Positions 7,414-16,017 of a stretch of DNA of 25,733 nucleotides are shown here, in pieces. The notes under the pieces are model-generated. The model worked only from the letters and a program-made list of their open reading frames with translations. It made no database searches and was not told the DNA's origin. Both the position numbers and the translations under genes were made by a program. Each line of letters opens with the position of its first letter. The stretch's first letter is position 1. The DNA is from Lachnospiraceae bacterium (GTDB lineage: Bacteria; Bacillota; Clostridia; Lachnospirales; Lachnospiraceae): the NCBI GenBank assembly GCA_003542935.1, contig DPJQ01000251.1, positions 1 through 25,733 on the forward strand, read 5' to 3'.

Positions 7414-8583
7414 TTACCTGTGTTTCGCCAGCAGCCCGTTGATTTTCTCCGTAGTGGAGCGAACTTTCTCCACGGAGACATCATGGTTCAGTATATCCAT
7501 AATACTGGCCACGTATTTGGCCATCCGGGCGGGCTCGTAGTAGGGGCGTGTCAGCAGCTCCTCGGGCCGGTAATTCAGATCGGTGGTGATCACTTTATCG
7601 ATATAGCCTTTCTCGTAATAGTCATCGAACTTGGCCAGCCCATTGGTGAAAAGCCCGAAGGTGGTGCAGACAAAGATTCGTCTCGCTTTGCGTTCCTTGA
7701 GCTGCTTGGCCACATCCAGCATACTCTCACCGGAGGAAATCATATCATCGATGACGATACAGTCCTTTCCCTCCACGGAATCCCCCAGAAACTCATGGGC
7801 CACGATGGGGTTCCTGCCATTCACAATAGTAGAATAATCCCTGCGTTTATAGAACATGCCCATATCCACACCGAGGATATTGGAGAAATAAACGGCGCGG
7901 TTCATAGCGCCTTCATCCGGTGAGATGATCATCAGATGTTCGTTGTCCATGTGCAGATCCGGTACGGAGCGGATCAGCGCTTTCAAAAACTGGTAGGTGG
8001 GCATAAAATTGTCAAATCCATGCAGCGGGATGGCGTTCATTACCCGTGGGTCGTGGGCATCGAAAGTAATGATATTCGATACACCCATGGAGATTAGTTC
8101 CTGCAGGGCTGTTGCACAGTCTAAAGATTCCCGGGAGGAACGTTTGTGCTGCCGGCCTTCATATAGGAAGGGCATGATTACGTTGATGCGGTGGGCCTTT
8201 CCCGTGGCTGCCGCAATGATACGTTTCAAATCCTGGAAATGGTCATCCGGTGACATATGGTTGATATAGGGCCCGATCTTGTAGGTAGGAGAGTAGTTGC
8301 TGACGTCCACCATAAGGAAGAGATCGGTTCCCCTGATTGATGCGTTGATCTTTCCCTTGGCTTCTCCGGAACCAAAGCGCGGACACTCGCTGTCCACCAG
8401 AAAAGACTCTTCCGAATATCCGGACCAGGAAATATTCTGGGAATTCCTGCGGCTCACCATATCTTTCCGGAAACTGACAAGATATTTATCTACGATATTC
8501 CCCAGCTCCGTGCAGCCCTTCAAAGCGATGATCTTAATGGGCGCCACAGGGATAGAACACTCCAGCAAATCCAAATTAGCCAT
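7414..8583 (-). CDS. prs: Ribose-phosphate pyrophosphokinase (PRPP synthase), long clostridial form
   Basis: The enzyme transfers pyrophosphate from ATP to ribose 5-phosphate, giving PRPP for nucleotide, histidine and tryptophan synthesis. The 389-residue protein has the N-terminal and C-terminal phosphoribosyltransferase-type halves. The ATP loop region reads VIMPFLYEGRQHKRSSRESL, and the PRPP-binding loop is VIDDMISSGES at residues 277-287. It is longer than the common form of about 315 residues, with an N-terminal extension and an extra segment, as in a second class of Prs found in Lachnospiraceae. I chose ATG 8581-8583 because AGGAGG lies directly upstream; a TTG five codons earlier would overlap that site. 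Its own promoter lies upstream, so it is a single-gene unit divergent from the MTHF reductase operon. Confidence 0.93.
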   Translation of the reverse strand: MANLDLLECSIPVAPIKIIALKGCTELGNIVDKYLVSFRKDMVSRRNSQNISWSGYSEESFLVDSECPRFGSGEAKGKINASIRGTDLFLMVDVSNYSPTYKIGPYINHMSPDDHFQDLKRIIAAATGKAHRINVIMPFLYEGRQHKRSSRESLDCATALQELISMGVSNIITFDAHDPRVMNAIPLHGFDNFMPTYQFLKALIRSVPDLHMDNEHLMIISPDEGAMNRAVYFSNILGVDMGMFYKRRDYSTIVNGRNPIVAHEFLGDSVEGKDCIVIDDMISSGESMLDVAKQLKERKARRIFVCTTFGLFTNGLAKFDDYYEKGYIDKVITTDLNYRPEELLTRPYYEPARMAKYVASIMDILNHDVSVEKVRSTTEKINGLLAKHR

Positions 8584-8691
8584 ATAAACCTCCTGCAATC
8601 GTGCATTTTTTTGTGTACAAGTCTCAAAACGGTTCTATCCGCTTACTTAAATCATTCGTTGCAGGACAGAATCTTTCCTTTTGTCCTTATA

Positions 8692-8720
8692 GTTATAGCA
8701 TTCAAAAAAAGATGCGTCAA
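8692..8720 (-). promoter_or_regulatory. prs promoter
   Basis: On the minus strand TTGACG (8715-8720), exactly 17 bases, then TATAAC (8692-8697). This leaves a leader of about 100 bases before the prs start. Confidence 0.7.
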
Positions 8721-8781
8721 TAGAAAGTGCGGCGTACAATTTATTTTTTGCCGGATGTGTGTCACGGAGGCCTATTTATAC

Positions 8782-8810
8782 TGGAAAGCGCAAGCGAGAT
8801 ATGATATACT
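8782..8810 (+). promoter_or_regulatory. Promoter of the rnfC2-metV-metF operon, extended -10 type
   Basis: TGATATACT at 8802-8810 is an extended -10 element (TGn plus TATACT). A weak TGGAAA lies 17 bases upstream (8782-8787). It sits about 50 bases before the TTG start of the first gene, and no repressor palindrome was seen around it. Confidence 0.55.
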
Positions 8811-8859
8811 TAGTTTTGCTATAAAAATTCGTGAATCTACAGGATAGGAAGGTGAGGAA

Positions 8860-10821
8860 TTGGAAAACTATACCAAGTACAAGCTGAAGAGTGATGATGA
8901 GCTGTCGTCATTACTGGCGGACAAGGATCAGCTGTTCCTTATTGCCTGCAACAAGTGTTTCAAGGAATTTGAGACCCTTGACGAACCGGATTGTGAAGAG
9001 TTTGAAAAACTTGCCCGAGGGCAGGGAAAAACGATCACGGGAAGCGCAAAGGTCGATTTTTTGTGCAATAAGATCCAGACGGAGAAAAAATTGCAGGACA
9101 TGATCCCGGAAGGCACAGAAAATGTGGTCGTGATCTCCTGCGGCCTGGGCGTCCAGACCGTTGCGGACATGGCGGACAAGCCCGTGTATGCGGCCGCCAA
9201 CTCTCTGAATTATACAGGCCATCACGGTATGGCGCTGACAAAGAAAAGCTGCGGTGCCTGCGCACAGTGTTATCTGAACATAACGGGCGGAATCTGCCCG
9301 ATCGTTGACTGCTCCAAGAGCCTGATCAACGGCCAGTGCGGCGGCGCGAAAAACGGTAAATGCGAGGTGGACAGCAATAAAGACTGTGCATGGGAGAAGA
9401 TATACAAGCGTCTGGAGAAGCAGGGGCGCCTTTCTGAATTCCTAGCTCAGCCGGTACAGCTTCGCGATTACTCCAAGATTAACCATAAGGTGATCCAGGA
9501 TTATGTTAAATCGGTCCGGGAGAACAGGCTGGAAGGCTACTATGGCGGCGTGCATCCTTCGGAGAACAAGGAATACACAGAGCATCTGGCACTGCAGAGA
9601 TTTCCGGATCCGAAAATCGTAGCCATTCCACTGTCCATGCATGCGGGCGCTCCGGCCAATCCTGTTGTCGCGGTGGGCGATACCGTTAAAGTGGGCCAGA
9701 AGATCGGCGAGTCGGCCGGATTTATCAGCAGCCCGGTTCATTCCAGTGTCAGCGGGACCGTGACTGCCATCGAGACGCGCGGGCATGCGACAAGGGGTGA
9801 ATGCCTGTCCGTAGTGATTTGTTCCGACGGAAAAAATACGCTGGACGAATCCGTGAAGCCCCATAAAGACCTTGACAGCCTGACGCCGGATGAGATCGTC
9901 GAGATCGTCCATGAGGCGGGGATTGTGGGTATGGGCGGCGCCGGATTCCCGACTTCCGTAAAACTGAAACCGCCGAAACCGGTCGATACCGTTCTGCTCA
10001 ACGGCTGTGAGTGTGAACCCTATCTGACCGCAGATCACAGAGTGCTTCTGGAATATGCGGATGATGTGATCTTTGGCCTCAAAGCCGTCATCAAGACGGT
10101 GGGGGCCGAAAAAGGAATTATTGTCATTGAGGATAATAAGCCGGATGCGATCGAATTGCTGCAGAATAAGACCGCAGATATCAGTAATATTGACGTTGTC
10201 CCGGCCAGGACAAAATATCCCCAGGGCGCCGAGAAAATGTTGATTAAACGCGTGCTGAAAAGACAGGTGCCCAGCGGCGGCCTCCCGGCAGATGTGGGCT
10301 GCGTGGTGAGCAATATCAGCACCGTAAAAGCAATTTCTGACGCGATACAAAAAGGCATGCCCTTGATAGAGCGTGCGGTGACCGTTACCGGTGAGCATGT
10401 GAAGAAACCGGGCAACTACATAGTGAAGATCGGTACAAATACGAAAGAGCTGATCGACTACTGCGGCGGTATCACAGGGGAAGATGTCACCGTCAAGGCA
10501 GGCGGCCCCATGATGGGATTTGTCCTTTCGGATACCAATGTGCCGATCATGAAGGGATCCAACGGAATCATTGCCGTTGATACCGACCATACGGCCGAAC
10601 AGCCCTGTATCAAGTGCGGGCGCTGCGTGGATGTCTGTCCGATGGAGCTTTCCCCGCTGTATTATGCAAAATATGCGGACGAGGAGAACTGGCAGGGTAT
10701 GAAGGATAAAAATGTCATGGATTGCCTCGAATGCAGGTGCTGCGAGTACATCTGCTCCTCAAAGATTCCGCTGGTTGCCAAGATCAAGGCGGGCAAGAAT
10801 GCAGTAAGGGGGATGAAGTGA
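8860..10821 (+). CDS. rnfC2: MetV-RnfC fusion subunit of methylene-THF reductase (RnfC2 type)
   Basis: The 653-residue protein has two parts. Residues 1 to about 205 are a MetV-like zinc/iron-sulfur domain with a dense cysteine pattern (CGACAQC, GGICPIVDC, GQCGG, GKCEV). The rest is an RnfC/Nqo1-like module: a lipoyl-like region (about 265-310), the glycine-rich NADH loop GMGGAGFP at 357-364, the flavin-site motif NGCECEPY at 381-388, and two [4Fe-4S] motifs at C583-586-589-593 and C622-625-628-632. In Acetobacterium woodii the MTHF reductase consists of MetF, MetV and RnfC2, and RnfC2 takes electrons from NADH. The same three functions are encoded here in a row, so I infer an NADH-linked enzyme. 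Translation starts at TTG 8860 with GGAAGG upstream; the next gene starts one base after the stop. Confidence 0.9.
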   Translation: MENYTKYKLKSDDELSSLLADKDQLFLIACNKCFKEFETLDEPDCEEFEKLARGQGKTITGSAKVDFLCNKIQTEKKLQDMIPEGTENVVVISCGLGVQTVADMADKPVYAAANSLNYTGHHGMALTKKSCGACAQCYLNITGGICPIVDCSKSLINGQCGGAKNGKCEVDSNKDCAWEKIYKRLEKQGRLSEFLAQPVQLRDYSKINHKVIQDYVKSVRENRLEGYYGGVHPSENKEYTEHLALQRFPDPKIVAIPLSMHAGAPANPVVAVGDTVKVGQKIGESAGFISSPVHSSVSGTVTAIETRGHATRGECLSVVICSDGKNTLDESVKPHKDLDSLTPDEIVEIVHEAGIVGMGGAGFPTSVKLKPPKPVDTVLLNGCECEPYLTADHRVLLEYADDVIFGLKAVIKTVGAEKGIIVIEDNKPDAIELLQNKTADISNIDVVPARTKYPQGAEKMLIKRVLKRQVPSGGLPADVGCVVSNISTVKAISDAIQKGMPLIERAVTVTGEHVKKPGNYIVKIGTNTKELIDYCGGITGEDVTVKAGGPMMGFVLSDTNVPIMKGSNGIIAVDTDHTAEQPCIKCGRCVDVCPMELSPLYYAKYADEENWQGMKDKNVMDCLECRCCEYICSSKIPLVAKIKAGKNAVRGMK

Positions 10822-10822
10822 T

Positions 10823-11446
10823 ATGTTGATTACCCAGTTAAAAGAAAAGGAAACGATTCGTTCACTGGCAGACGGAAAAAAGGTTTTCATCATGAACTGC
10901 CATGGATGCAAAGAAGTCCGTTTTCCGGAAAAAGAAGCGGCAGAACTTGAAAGAGAAATGGAAGCGTCCGGAAAGGTGACCGGGGTCCTGACGGCGGATT
11001 ACATCTGCAATCCGGAAAATATGAAACTGCGTCTTGAGAAACACAGGGCCGAGATAGAGGCTGCCGATATCGTGCTGGTGCTTTCCTGCGGCGTGGGCGT
11101 GCAGACGGTTTCCGAATATCTGGAGGACAAGGTGGTATATGCGGCGTGCGATACCTATCCGCTGCCGGGTTTCCAGGGGGTGACGCCGTTGGAATACGAC
11201 TGCGACCAGTGCGGGGAATGTTACCTGAATCTGACCGGCGGTATCTGTCCGATCACAGCCTGTTCCAAGAGTCTGGTAAACGGCCAGTGCGGCGGCTCGA
11301 AAAACGGCAAATGCGAAGTGGACAGTGAGATGGAATGCGGCTGGGAGCGTATCTACAGGCGCCTGGCTCAGATCGGACGCCTTGATGTATTGAAATGTCC
11401 GACGCAGGTGCGAAATTTTGCAACAGACAGAGAAATAGACGGATAA
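10823..11446 (+). CDS. metV: Methylene-THF reductase accessory subunit MetV
   Basis: The 207-residue protein belongs to the MetV family (methylenetetrahydrofolate reductase C-terminal catalytic-like, zinc/iron-sulfur). MetV forms a tight complex with MetF and carries clusters needed to pass electrons to the MetF flavin. Cysteine motifs include NCHGC near the N-terminus, VLSCGVG, and CDQCGECYLN followed by GGICPITAC, GQCGG and GKCEV. It is clearly paralogous to the N-terminal domain of the preceding fusion: over the 61-residue cysteine core I count about 43 identical positions. It starts one base after the rnfC2 stop and ends 13 bases before metF, so the three genes are one transcript. The duplicate arrangement suggests two MetV-like modules in one complex. 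Confidence 0.9.
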   Translation: MLITQLKEKETIRSLADGKKVFIMNCHGCKEVRFPEKEAAELEREMEASGKVTGVLTADYICNPENMKLRLEKHRAEIEAADIVLVLSCGVGVQTVSEYLEDKVVYAACDTYPLPGFQGVTPLEYDCDQCGECYLNLTGGICPITACSKSLVNGQCGGSKNGKCEVDSEMECGWERIYRRLAQIGRLDVLKCPTQVRNFATDREIDG

Positions 11447-11459
11447 GGAGAGTGGTATC

Positions 11460-12338
11460 ATGAAAATTACAGAAGCATTTGAACGCGGTGAATTTGTAGT
11501 TACAGCGGAAGTGGGGCCGCCGAAAGGATTTCATATTGAAAAAATGCTGGAGGAGGCAAAGGAATACCTGAGCGGCATCACAGCGGTGAATGTAACGGAC
11601 AACCAGTCTTCTGTTATGCGTCTTGGTTCTCTGGCAACCTGCAAGGCTTTGAAGGATCAAGGACTGACCCCCATTTTCCAGATGACCTGCCGTGACAGAA
11701 ACCGCATTGCGCTGGAGTCAGACCTCTTGAGCGCCGCGCTGTTTGGGATCGAGAATTTGCTGCTTTTGACGGGAGACCATACGAAACTCGGTGATCACCC
11801 TCAGGCAAAGCCCGTCTTTGATCTGGATTCCGTATCGCTGATCCATGCGGTGAAACAACTGGAATCAGGAGTGGATCTTGGCGGAAATGAGTTAGTCGGT
11901 GAGCCGCCCAAATTTGCCAAGGGTGCGGTCGTATCGCCTTGCAGTGATTCTGTGGATGCCCAGCTGGCAAAGATGGAGCGGAAGGTTGCGGCGGGCGCCG
12001 AGTATTTCCAGACCCAGGCCGTCTACGAACCGGAGAAATTTATCCAGTTTATGGAGAAGGCAAAACAGTTCGGCAAACCGGTTCAGCTCGGTATCGTAAT
12101 CCCGAAATCTGTAGGCATGTGCCGGTACATGAATGCAAATGTCGCCGGTATCCACATCCCGGAGGACATGATTGCCGAACTGAAAGCCGATAAGGAAAAG
12201 ACCAAAGCGGGCATTACCGGTGTGGAGATCGCCGCACGTGTGATCCGGGAGTGCAGGCCGTACTGCCAGGGCGTACATATCATGGCTATGGGCTGGGAGT
12301 CCAAGGTGCCGGGGCTTCTTAAGCAGGCAGGGCTTTAA
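11460..12338 (+). CDS. metF: 5,10-methylenetetrahydrofolate reductase, catalytic subunit
   Basis: MetF reduces methylene-THF to methyl-THF with a bound flavin, the last step of the methyl branch of the Wood-Ljungdahl pathway and also the methyl source for methionine. The 292-residue protein has the TIM-barrel landmarks: TAEVGPPKG near residue 15, VNVTDNQ, the substrate/flavin segment FQMTCRDRNRIALESDLL, and the LLLLTGDH strand. Length is normal for the family. TAAGGAGAGTGGTATC precedes ATG 11460. Its position directly after metV and the RnfC2 fusion, rather than near methionine genes, points to a role in acetogenesis. A strong terminator follows. Confidence 0.95.
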   Translation: MKITEAFERGEFVVTAEVGPPKGFHIEKMLEEAKEYLSGITAVNVTDNQSSVMRLGSLATCKALKDQGLTPIFQMTCRDRNRIALESDLLSAALFGIENLLLLTGDHTKLGDHPQAKPVFDLDSVSLIHAVKQLESGVDLGGNELVGEPPKFAKGAVVSPCSDSVDAQLAKMERKVAAGAEYFQTQAVYEPEKFIQFMEKAKQFGKPVQLGIVIPKSVGMCRYMNANVAGIHIPEDMIAELKADKEKTKAGITGVEIAARVIRECRPYCQGVHIMAMGWESKVPGLLKQAGL

Positions 12339-12406
12339 GGCGTAAAGAAAGTTTATACAAAGTGGCCCAAGGCTGCGGCGGTAAAAGTGGAATAGAGGAC
12401 GGCGGT

Positions 12407-12452
12407 AAAAGCCCATGGGTAAGGAGAGTTTTCTTTTTATCCATGGGCTTTT
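12407..12452 (+). terminator. Strong terminator after metF
   Basis: AAAAGCCCATGG (12407-12418) pairs perfectly with CCATGGGCTTTT (12441-12452). Pairing continues inward with a few G-T pairs to about 21 bp around a GTTT loop (12428-12431). The right arm ends in TTTT and the left begins AAAA, so it can work in both directions. Just upstream GGCGGTAAAAG occurs twice, at 12377 and 12401. Confidence 0.85.
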
Positions 12453-12507
12453 GAAAGCATAATGCTCACGGGTATAAGACCGCAATCCGTGCTTCCAAAA
12501 ATCAACG

Positions 12508-12536
12508 TTGCATTTTCAAATCAAAATTGTTATCAT
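12508..12536 (+). promoter_or_regulatory. Promoter of the DUF512-der-plsY operon
   Basis: TTGCAT (12508-12513), a 17-base spacer and TATCAT (12531-12536) lie 33 bases before the ATG of the DUF512 gene and after the metF terminator. Confidence 0.5.
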
Positions 12537-12569
12537 AATAGAAATCTTTGTATCCCGGAGGAACCCCCT

Positions 12570-13970
12570 ATGCCCAGACATATCATCAGCAAAGTGATCC
12601 CGGGCAGCATAGCCGATGAGCTGGGCGCGGAGCCCGGCGACGAGCTGCTGTCCATAAACGGCCAGACCATAGAGGATGTACTGGACTACCATTTTCTGAC
12701 AAATGAGGAATATATGACCGTTCTGCTGGCTAAATCGGACGGAGAGGAGTGGGAGCTGGAGATTGAAAAAGATTACGAAGAGGATCTGGGACTGGTATTT
12801 GCCAACGGACTGATGGACGAATATCGTTCCTGCCGGAATAAATGTATCTTCTGTTTTATCGACCAGATGCCCCCGGGGATGAGAAAGACCCTGTATTTCA
12901 AGGATGATGATTCCCGTCTGTCTTTTCTCCAGGGAAATTATGTCACGCTGACCAATATGGACGATCACGATATTGACAGGATTATCCATTATCATATGGC
13001 GCCCATCAATATTTCTTTCCACACGACCAATCCCGGGCTCCGGCGCCGTATGCTGAATAATCGTTTTGCCGGAGATATTTTTGACCGGGTGCGCCGCCTC
13101 AGCAGGGCAGGGATAGAGATGAACGGACAGATCGTGCTCTGTAAAGGAATCAACGACGGGGCGGAGCTTCGCCGTACATTGGGCGATCTGGAAGAGTATA
13201 TGCCGGCTCTGCAGAGCGTCTCGGTGGTGCCTGTGGGGCTTACAAAATACCGGGAGGGCCTGTATCCCCTTGAAGCTTTTGGGCCGGAGGATGCGGCCGA
13301 AGTGATTGATGAAGTAGAACGGTGGCAGCAATATTATGAGGAAAGAACAGGAAGCCACAGGATACATTGCGGCGACGAGTGGTATTTGCTTGCCGGGCGC
13401 GGGCTGCCTGAAGCGGAACGGTATGACGGCTATCCTCAGCTGGAAAACGGTGTGGGGATGCTGCGGCTGCTGGAGGAAGAGGTGCACGGGGCACTGCGGA
13501 GCTGTGAAGGAGACGGGCGGGAAGCCCATATGGCTATTGCCACGGGTCTTCTGGCCGCTCCGTTTCTTGAAAAGCTGATGGCAGACATCCATGAGATATA
13601 TCTTCACATAAAAGTGGATGTCGTGGCGGTGAAAAATCGATTTTTCGGAGAAAAAATCACGGTGTCGGGGCTGCTGACCGGCCAGGATCTGAAAGCGCAG
13701 CTGGCGGAGCTTTCTCTGGGGGAACGGCTGCTCTTGCCATGTAACATGTTGCGGGACGGGGAGAATGTATTTCTCGACGACTGTACCGTAGAGGAACTGG
13801 AACAGAGCCTGGGGGTGCCTGTCACTGTGGTGGACGCAGACGGTGCGTCCCTGGTGGAGACTATTATAAATAAGAAAGATATACAGCAGCACAGAAGGAG
13901 ACAACTATATGAGCAAACCGATTGTTGCTATTGTGGGACGGCCGAATGTGGGGAAATCCACCCTGTTTAA
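12570..13970 (+). CDS. DUF512 radical SAM protein with N-terminal PDZ-like domain
   Basis: The 466-residue protein has a PDZ-like N-terminus (IISKVIPGSIADELGAEPGD, residues 4-60), a radical SAM iron-sulfur motif SCRNKCIFC with C88, C92 and C95, and the C-terminal DUF512 region. The family is widespread in Clostridia and cyanobacteria and its reaction is unknown; the motif predicts cleavage of S-adenosylmethionine at a [4Fe-4S] cluster. I chose ATG 12570 because CGGAGGA lies upstream and the PDZ start aligns there; the frame is open further upstream but without family sequence. It runs 62 bases into der in another frame, so its last 20 or so residues (including CCYCGTAEC) are encoded inside der. 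Order DUF512-der-plsY is common in Clostridia. Confidence 0.88.
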   Translation: MPRHIISKVIPGSIADELGAEPGDELLSINGQTIEDVLDYHFLTNEEYMTVLLAKSDGEEWELEIEKDYEEDLGLVFANGLMDEYRSCRNKCIFCFIDQMPPGMRKTLYFKDDDSRLSFLQGNYVTLTNMDDHDIDRIIHYHMAPINISFHTTNPGLRRRMLNNRFAGDIFDRVRRLSRAGIEMNGQIVLCKGINDGAELRRTLGDLEEYMPALQSVSVVPVGLTKYREGLYPLEAFGPEDAAEVIDEVERWQQYYEERTGSHRIHCGDEWYLLAGRGLPEAERYDGYPQLENGVGMLRLLEEEVHGALRSCEGDGREAHMAIATGLLAAPFLEKLMADIHEIYLHIKVDVVAVKNRFFGEKITVSGLLTGQDLKAQLAELSLGERLLLPCNMLRDGENVFLDDCTVEELEQSLGVPVTVVDADGASLVETIINKKDIQQHRRRQLYEQTDCCYCGTAECGEIHPV

Positions 13971-15234
13971 TTCGCTGGCCGGACACAATATTTCCATAGT
14001 CAAGGATACGCCGGGCGTGACCAGGGACAGGATCTATGCCGACGTGAGCTGGTTGAATTACCAGTTTACGCTGATCGACACGGGAGGCATTGAGCCGGAG
14101 AGTAAGGACGTCATCCTGTCCCAGATGCGGGAACAGGCCCAGATGGCCATCGATACGGCCCATGTGATCCTGTTTATCGTGGATGTGCGCCAGGGGCTGC
14201 AGGACGCCGACGATAAAGTGGCGGATATGCTGCGGCGCAGCGGTAAGCCGGTGCTTCTGATTGTGAATAAAGTGGACAGCTTTGAAAAGCAGATGATGGA
14301 CGTCTATGAATTTTACAATCTGGGTATGGGGGAACCGATTCCGGTGTCATCATCGGGCAAGCTGGGGCTGGGCGATATGCTGGACGAGGTGGTCCGCCAT
14401 TTCCCGCAGAACGACGGGGCGGATGAAGAGGACGATACTCCCCGCATTGCCATCATAGGGAAACCCAACGTGGGCAAATCCTCTCTGATCAACAAGCTGA
14501 CCGGGAAGAACCGATCCATTGTATCCGATATTGCCGGGACTACCCGGGACGCCATTGATACAAGACTTACGGTAAACGGAAAAGAGTATATACTGATCGA
14601 TACGGCGGGCATACGGCGAAAAAGTAAGATCCGCGAGGAGCTGGAACGCTACAGTATCATCCGGGCCGTCACGGCGGTGGAGAAGGCTGATGTGGTGGTG
14701 CTCGTTATCGACGCGGTGCAGGGGGTAACGGAGCAGGATGCCAAAATCGCCGGTATTGCCCATGAGAGGGGCAAGGGCGTCCTGGTGGCAGTTAATAAAT
14801 GGGATGCGGTGGAGAAGGATGACCGGACTGTAAACAAATTCAGTGCCGACGTGCGCAATACGCTGTCTTTCATGCCCTATGCGGAAATTATATTTATTTC
14901 CGCCCTGACGGGACAGCGGCTTCCCCGCCTGTTTAATTTCATTGATGTAATATTGGAAAACCAGAGCCTGCGTATCCAGACCGGTGTGCTCAATGAGATT
15001 CTGACCGAGGCCGTCGCCATGCAGCAGCCGCCCTCGGACAGGGGCAGGAGATTGAAGATCTATTATATGACTCAGGTGGCGGTGAAGCCCCCCACTTTCG
15101 TGCTTTTTGTCAATGACAAGGAGTTGATGCATTTTTCTTATGTGCGTTATCTGGAAAACCGGATACGGGATGCTTTCGGTTTCCGGGGCACACCGCTCAA
15201 ATTTATCATCCGGGAGAGGAAGGACAAGAAGTGA
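13909..15234 (+). CDS. der: Ribosome assembly GTPase Der (EngA)
   Basis: Der is an essential GTPase with two G domains in tandem that helps mature the 50S ribosomal subunit. The 441-residue protein shows the first P-loop GRPNVGKS at residues 8-15, its DTGG and NKVD motifs, then a second P-loop GKPNVGKS with DTAGIR and NKWD, and the C-terminal KH-like domain (from about residue 350). Length and order are standard. ATG 13909 has AGAAGGAGACAAC upstream, all of it inside the preceding DUF512 frame. The stop is one base from the plsY start, so translation of the two is probably coupled. Confidence 0.97.
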   Translation: MSKPIVAIVGRPNVGKSTLFNSLAGHNISIVKDTPGVTRDRIYADVSWLNYQFTLIDTGGIEPESKDVILSQMREQAQMAIDTAHVILFIVDVRQGLQDADDKVADMLRRSGKPVLLIVNKVDSFEKQMMDVYEFYNLGMGEPIPVSSSGKLGLGDMLDEVVRHFPQNDGADEEDDTPRIAIIGKPNVGKSSLINKLTGKNRSIVSDIAGTTRDAIDTRLTVNGKEYILIDTAGIRRKSKIREELERYSIIRAVTAVEKADVVVLVIDAVQGVTEQDAKIAGIAHERGKGVLVAVNKWDAVEKDDRTVNKFSADVRNTLSFMPYAEIIFISALTGQRLPRLFNFIDVILENQSLRIQTGVLNEILTEAVAMQQPPSDRGRRLKIYYMTQVAVKPPTFVLFVNDKELMHFSYVRYLENRIRDAFGFRGTPLKFIIRERKDKK

Positions 15235-15235
15235 C

Positions 15236-15880
15236 ATGGCAGTACGTTTGATTTGTCTGGCCGTGGGTTATATGTTTGGTTTGATCCAGACGGCCTATAT
15301 CATCGGCAGAATGCATGGGATCGATATAAGAAATTACGGCAGCGGCAACGCCGGGAGCACCAATGCCATGCGTACCATGGGGCGCAAAGCCGGCTTGCTC
15401 ACTTTTGTGGGCGACGTGCTGAAATGCGTGTGTGCCGTGCTGCTTGTCCGGCTGGTTTTCGGGGCGGGGCACAGGGAAATGCTTCCGCTTCTGTCCCTGT
15501 ATGCCTCGGCAGGGGTGATCCTGGGCCATAATTTTCCGTTTTATCTGAAGTTCCGCGGCGGGAAAGGTATTGCCTGCACGGTGGGTCTGGCCGCTATGCT
15601 CGGCTGGCCGTTTTTTGTGCTGGGTTTTGCCTCCTTTGCGTTGATATTTTTCACTACTCACTATGTATCCCTGGGTTCCGTGGTCGGCTACACGTTGCTT
15701 TTCATTGAGGCGGTGGTGTTGGGACAGTGGGGGTATTTCGGCGTATCCCGGCCTGTGCTGTGGGAGATGTATATTGTGCTGGGGCTCCTTTCCGTCATGG
15801 CGATTTACCGTCATCGCGGGAATATTTCACGTCTGTTTGCCGGGACAGAGAGTAAAATGTATCTTTCCAGACACGAATAG
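15236..15880 (+). CDS. plsY: Glycerol-3-phosphate acyltransferase PlsY
   Basis: PlsY is the membrane enzyme that transfers an acyl group from acyl-phosphate to glycerol 3-phosphate, the first step of phospholipid synthesis in most Gram-positive bacteria. The 214-residue protein is very hydrophobic with about five membrane segments. It has the family motifs SGNAGSTNAMRTMGRKAG near residues 36-53 and HNFPFYLKFRGGKGIA in the second conserved loop. The start ATG at 15236 lies one base after the der stop; a longer open frame upstream overlaps der and has no family sequence. It closes the DUF512-der-plsY unit. No clear terminator was seen before the next promoter. Confidence 0.95.
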   Translation: MAVRLICLAVGYMFGLIQTAYIIGRMHGIDIRNYGSGNAGSTNAMRTMGRKAGLLTFVGDVLKCVCAVLLVRLVFGAGHREMLPLLSLYASAGVILGHNFPFYLKFRGGKGIACTVGLAAMLGWPFFVLGFASFALIFFTTHYVSLGSVVGYTLLFIEAVVLGQWGYFGVSRPVLWEMYIVLGLLSVMAIYRHRGNISRLFAGTESKMYLSRHE

Positions 15881-15944
15881 CAGTATTTGGAAAAATCATA
15901 TGTAAAATGGATTTATTTTTGTACAAGTATTACAAAGGATTTCG

Positions 15945-15973
15945 TTGCTAAGCGGATGAAGTTTTGTTATAAT
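15945..15973 (+). promoter_or_regulatory. Promoter of the CODH/ACS operon
   Basis: TTGCTA (15945-15950), exactly 17 bases, then a perfect TATAAT (15968-15973), 44 bases before the first start codon of the operon. The next gaps downstream have no equally good promoter, so this probably drives the whole nickel-maturation and acs gene series. No operator or riboswitch was recognised beside it. Confidence 0.75.
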
Positions 15974-16017
15974 GAAAGCATTGATAAAAATATGACAAGT
16001 ACGTGAAAGGAGAATCT

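Noticed and set aside
8599..8859. Small gene or structured RNA in the gap between prs and rnfC2
   Set aside because: The short open frame at 8611-8847 has no ribosome site and overlaps both divergent promoters; only promoters are supported.
9442..10590. Long minus-strand open frame (382 codons) opposite rnfC2
   Set aside because: It lies fully antisense to a well-supported gene, has no recognisable domain and reflects codon bias of the plus strand.
12516..13904. Long minus-strand open frame (462 codons) opposite the DUF512 gene
   Set aside because: The plus strand has radical SAM and PDZ motifs in register; the antisense translation is rich in His/Pro/Gln without domain pattern.
15881..16017. 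Cobalamin riboswitch upstream of the acs operon
   Set aside because: The gap is only 137 bases, contains a good promoter near its end, and shows no B12-box-like conserved core.
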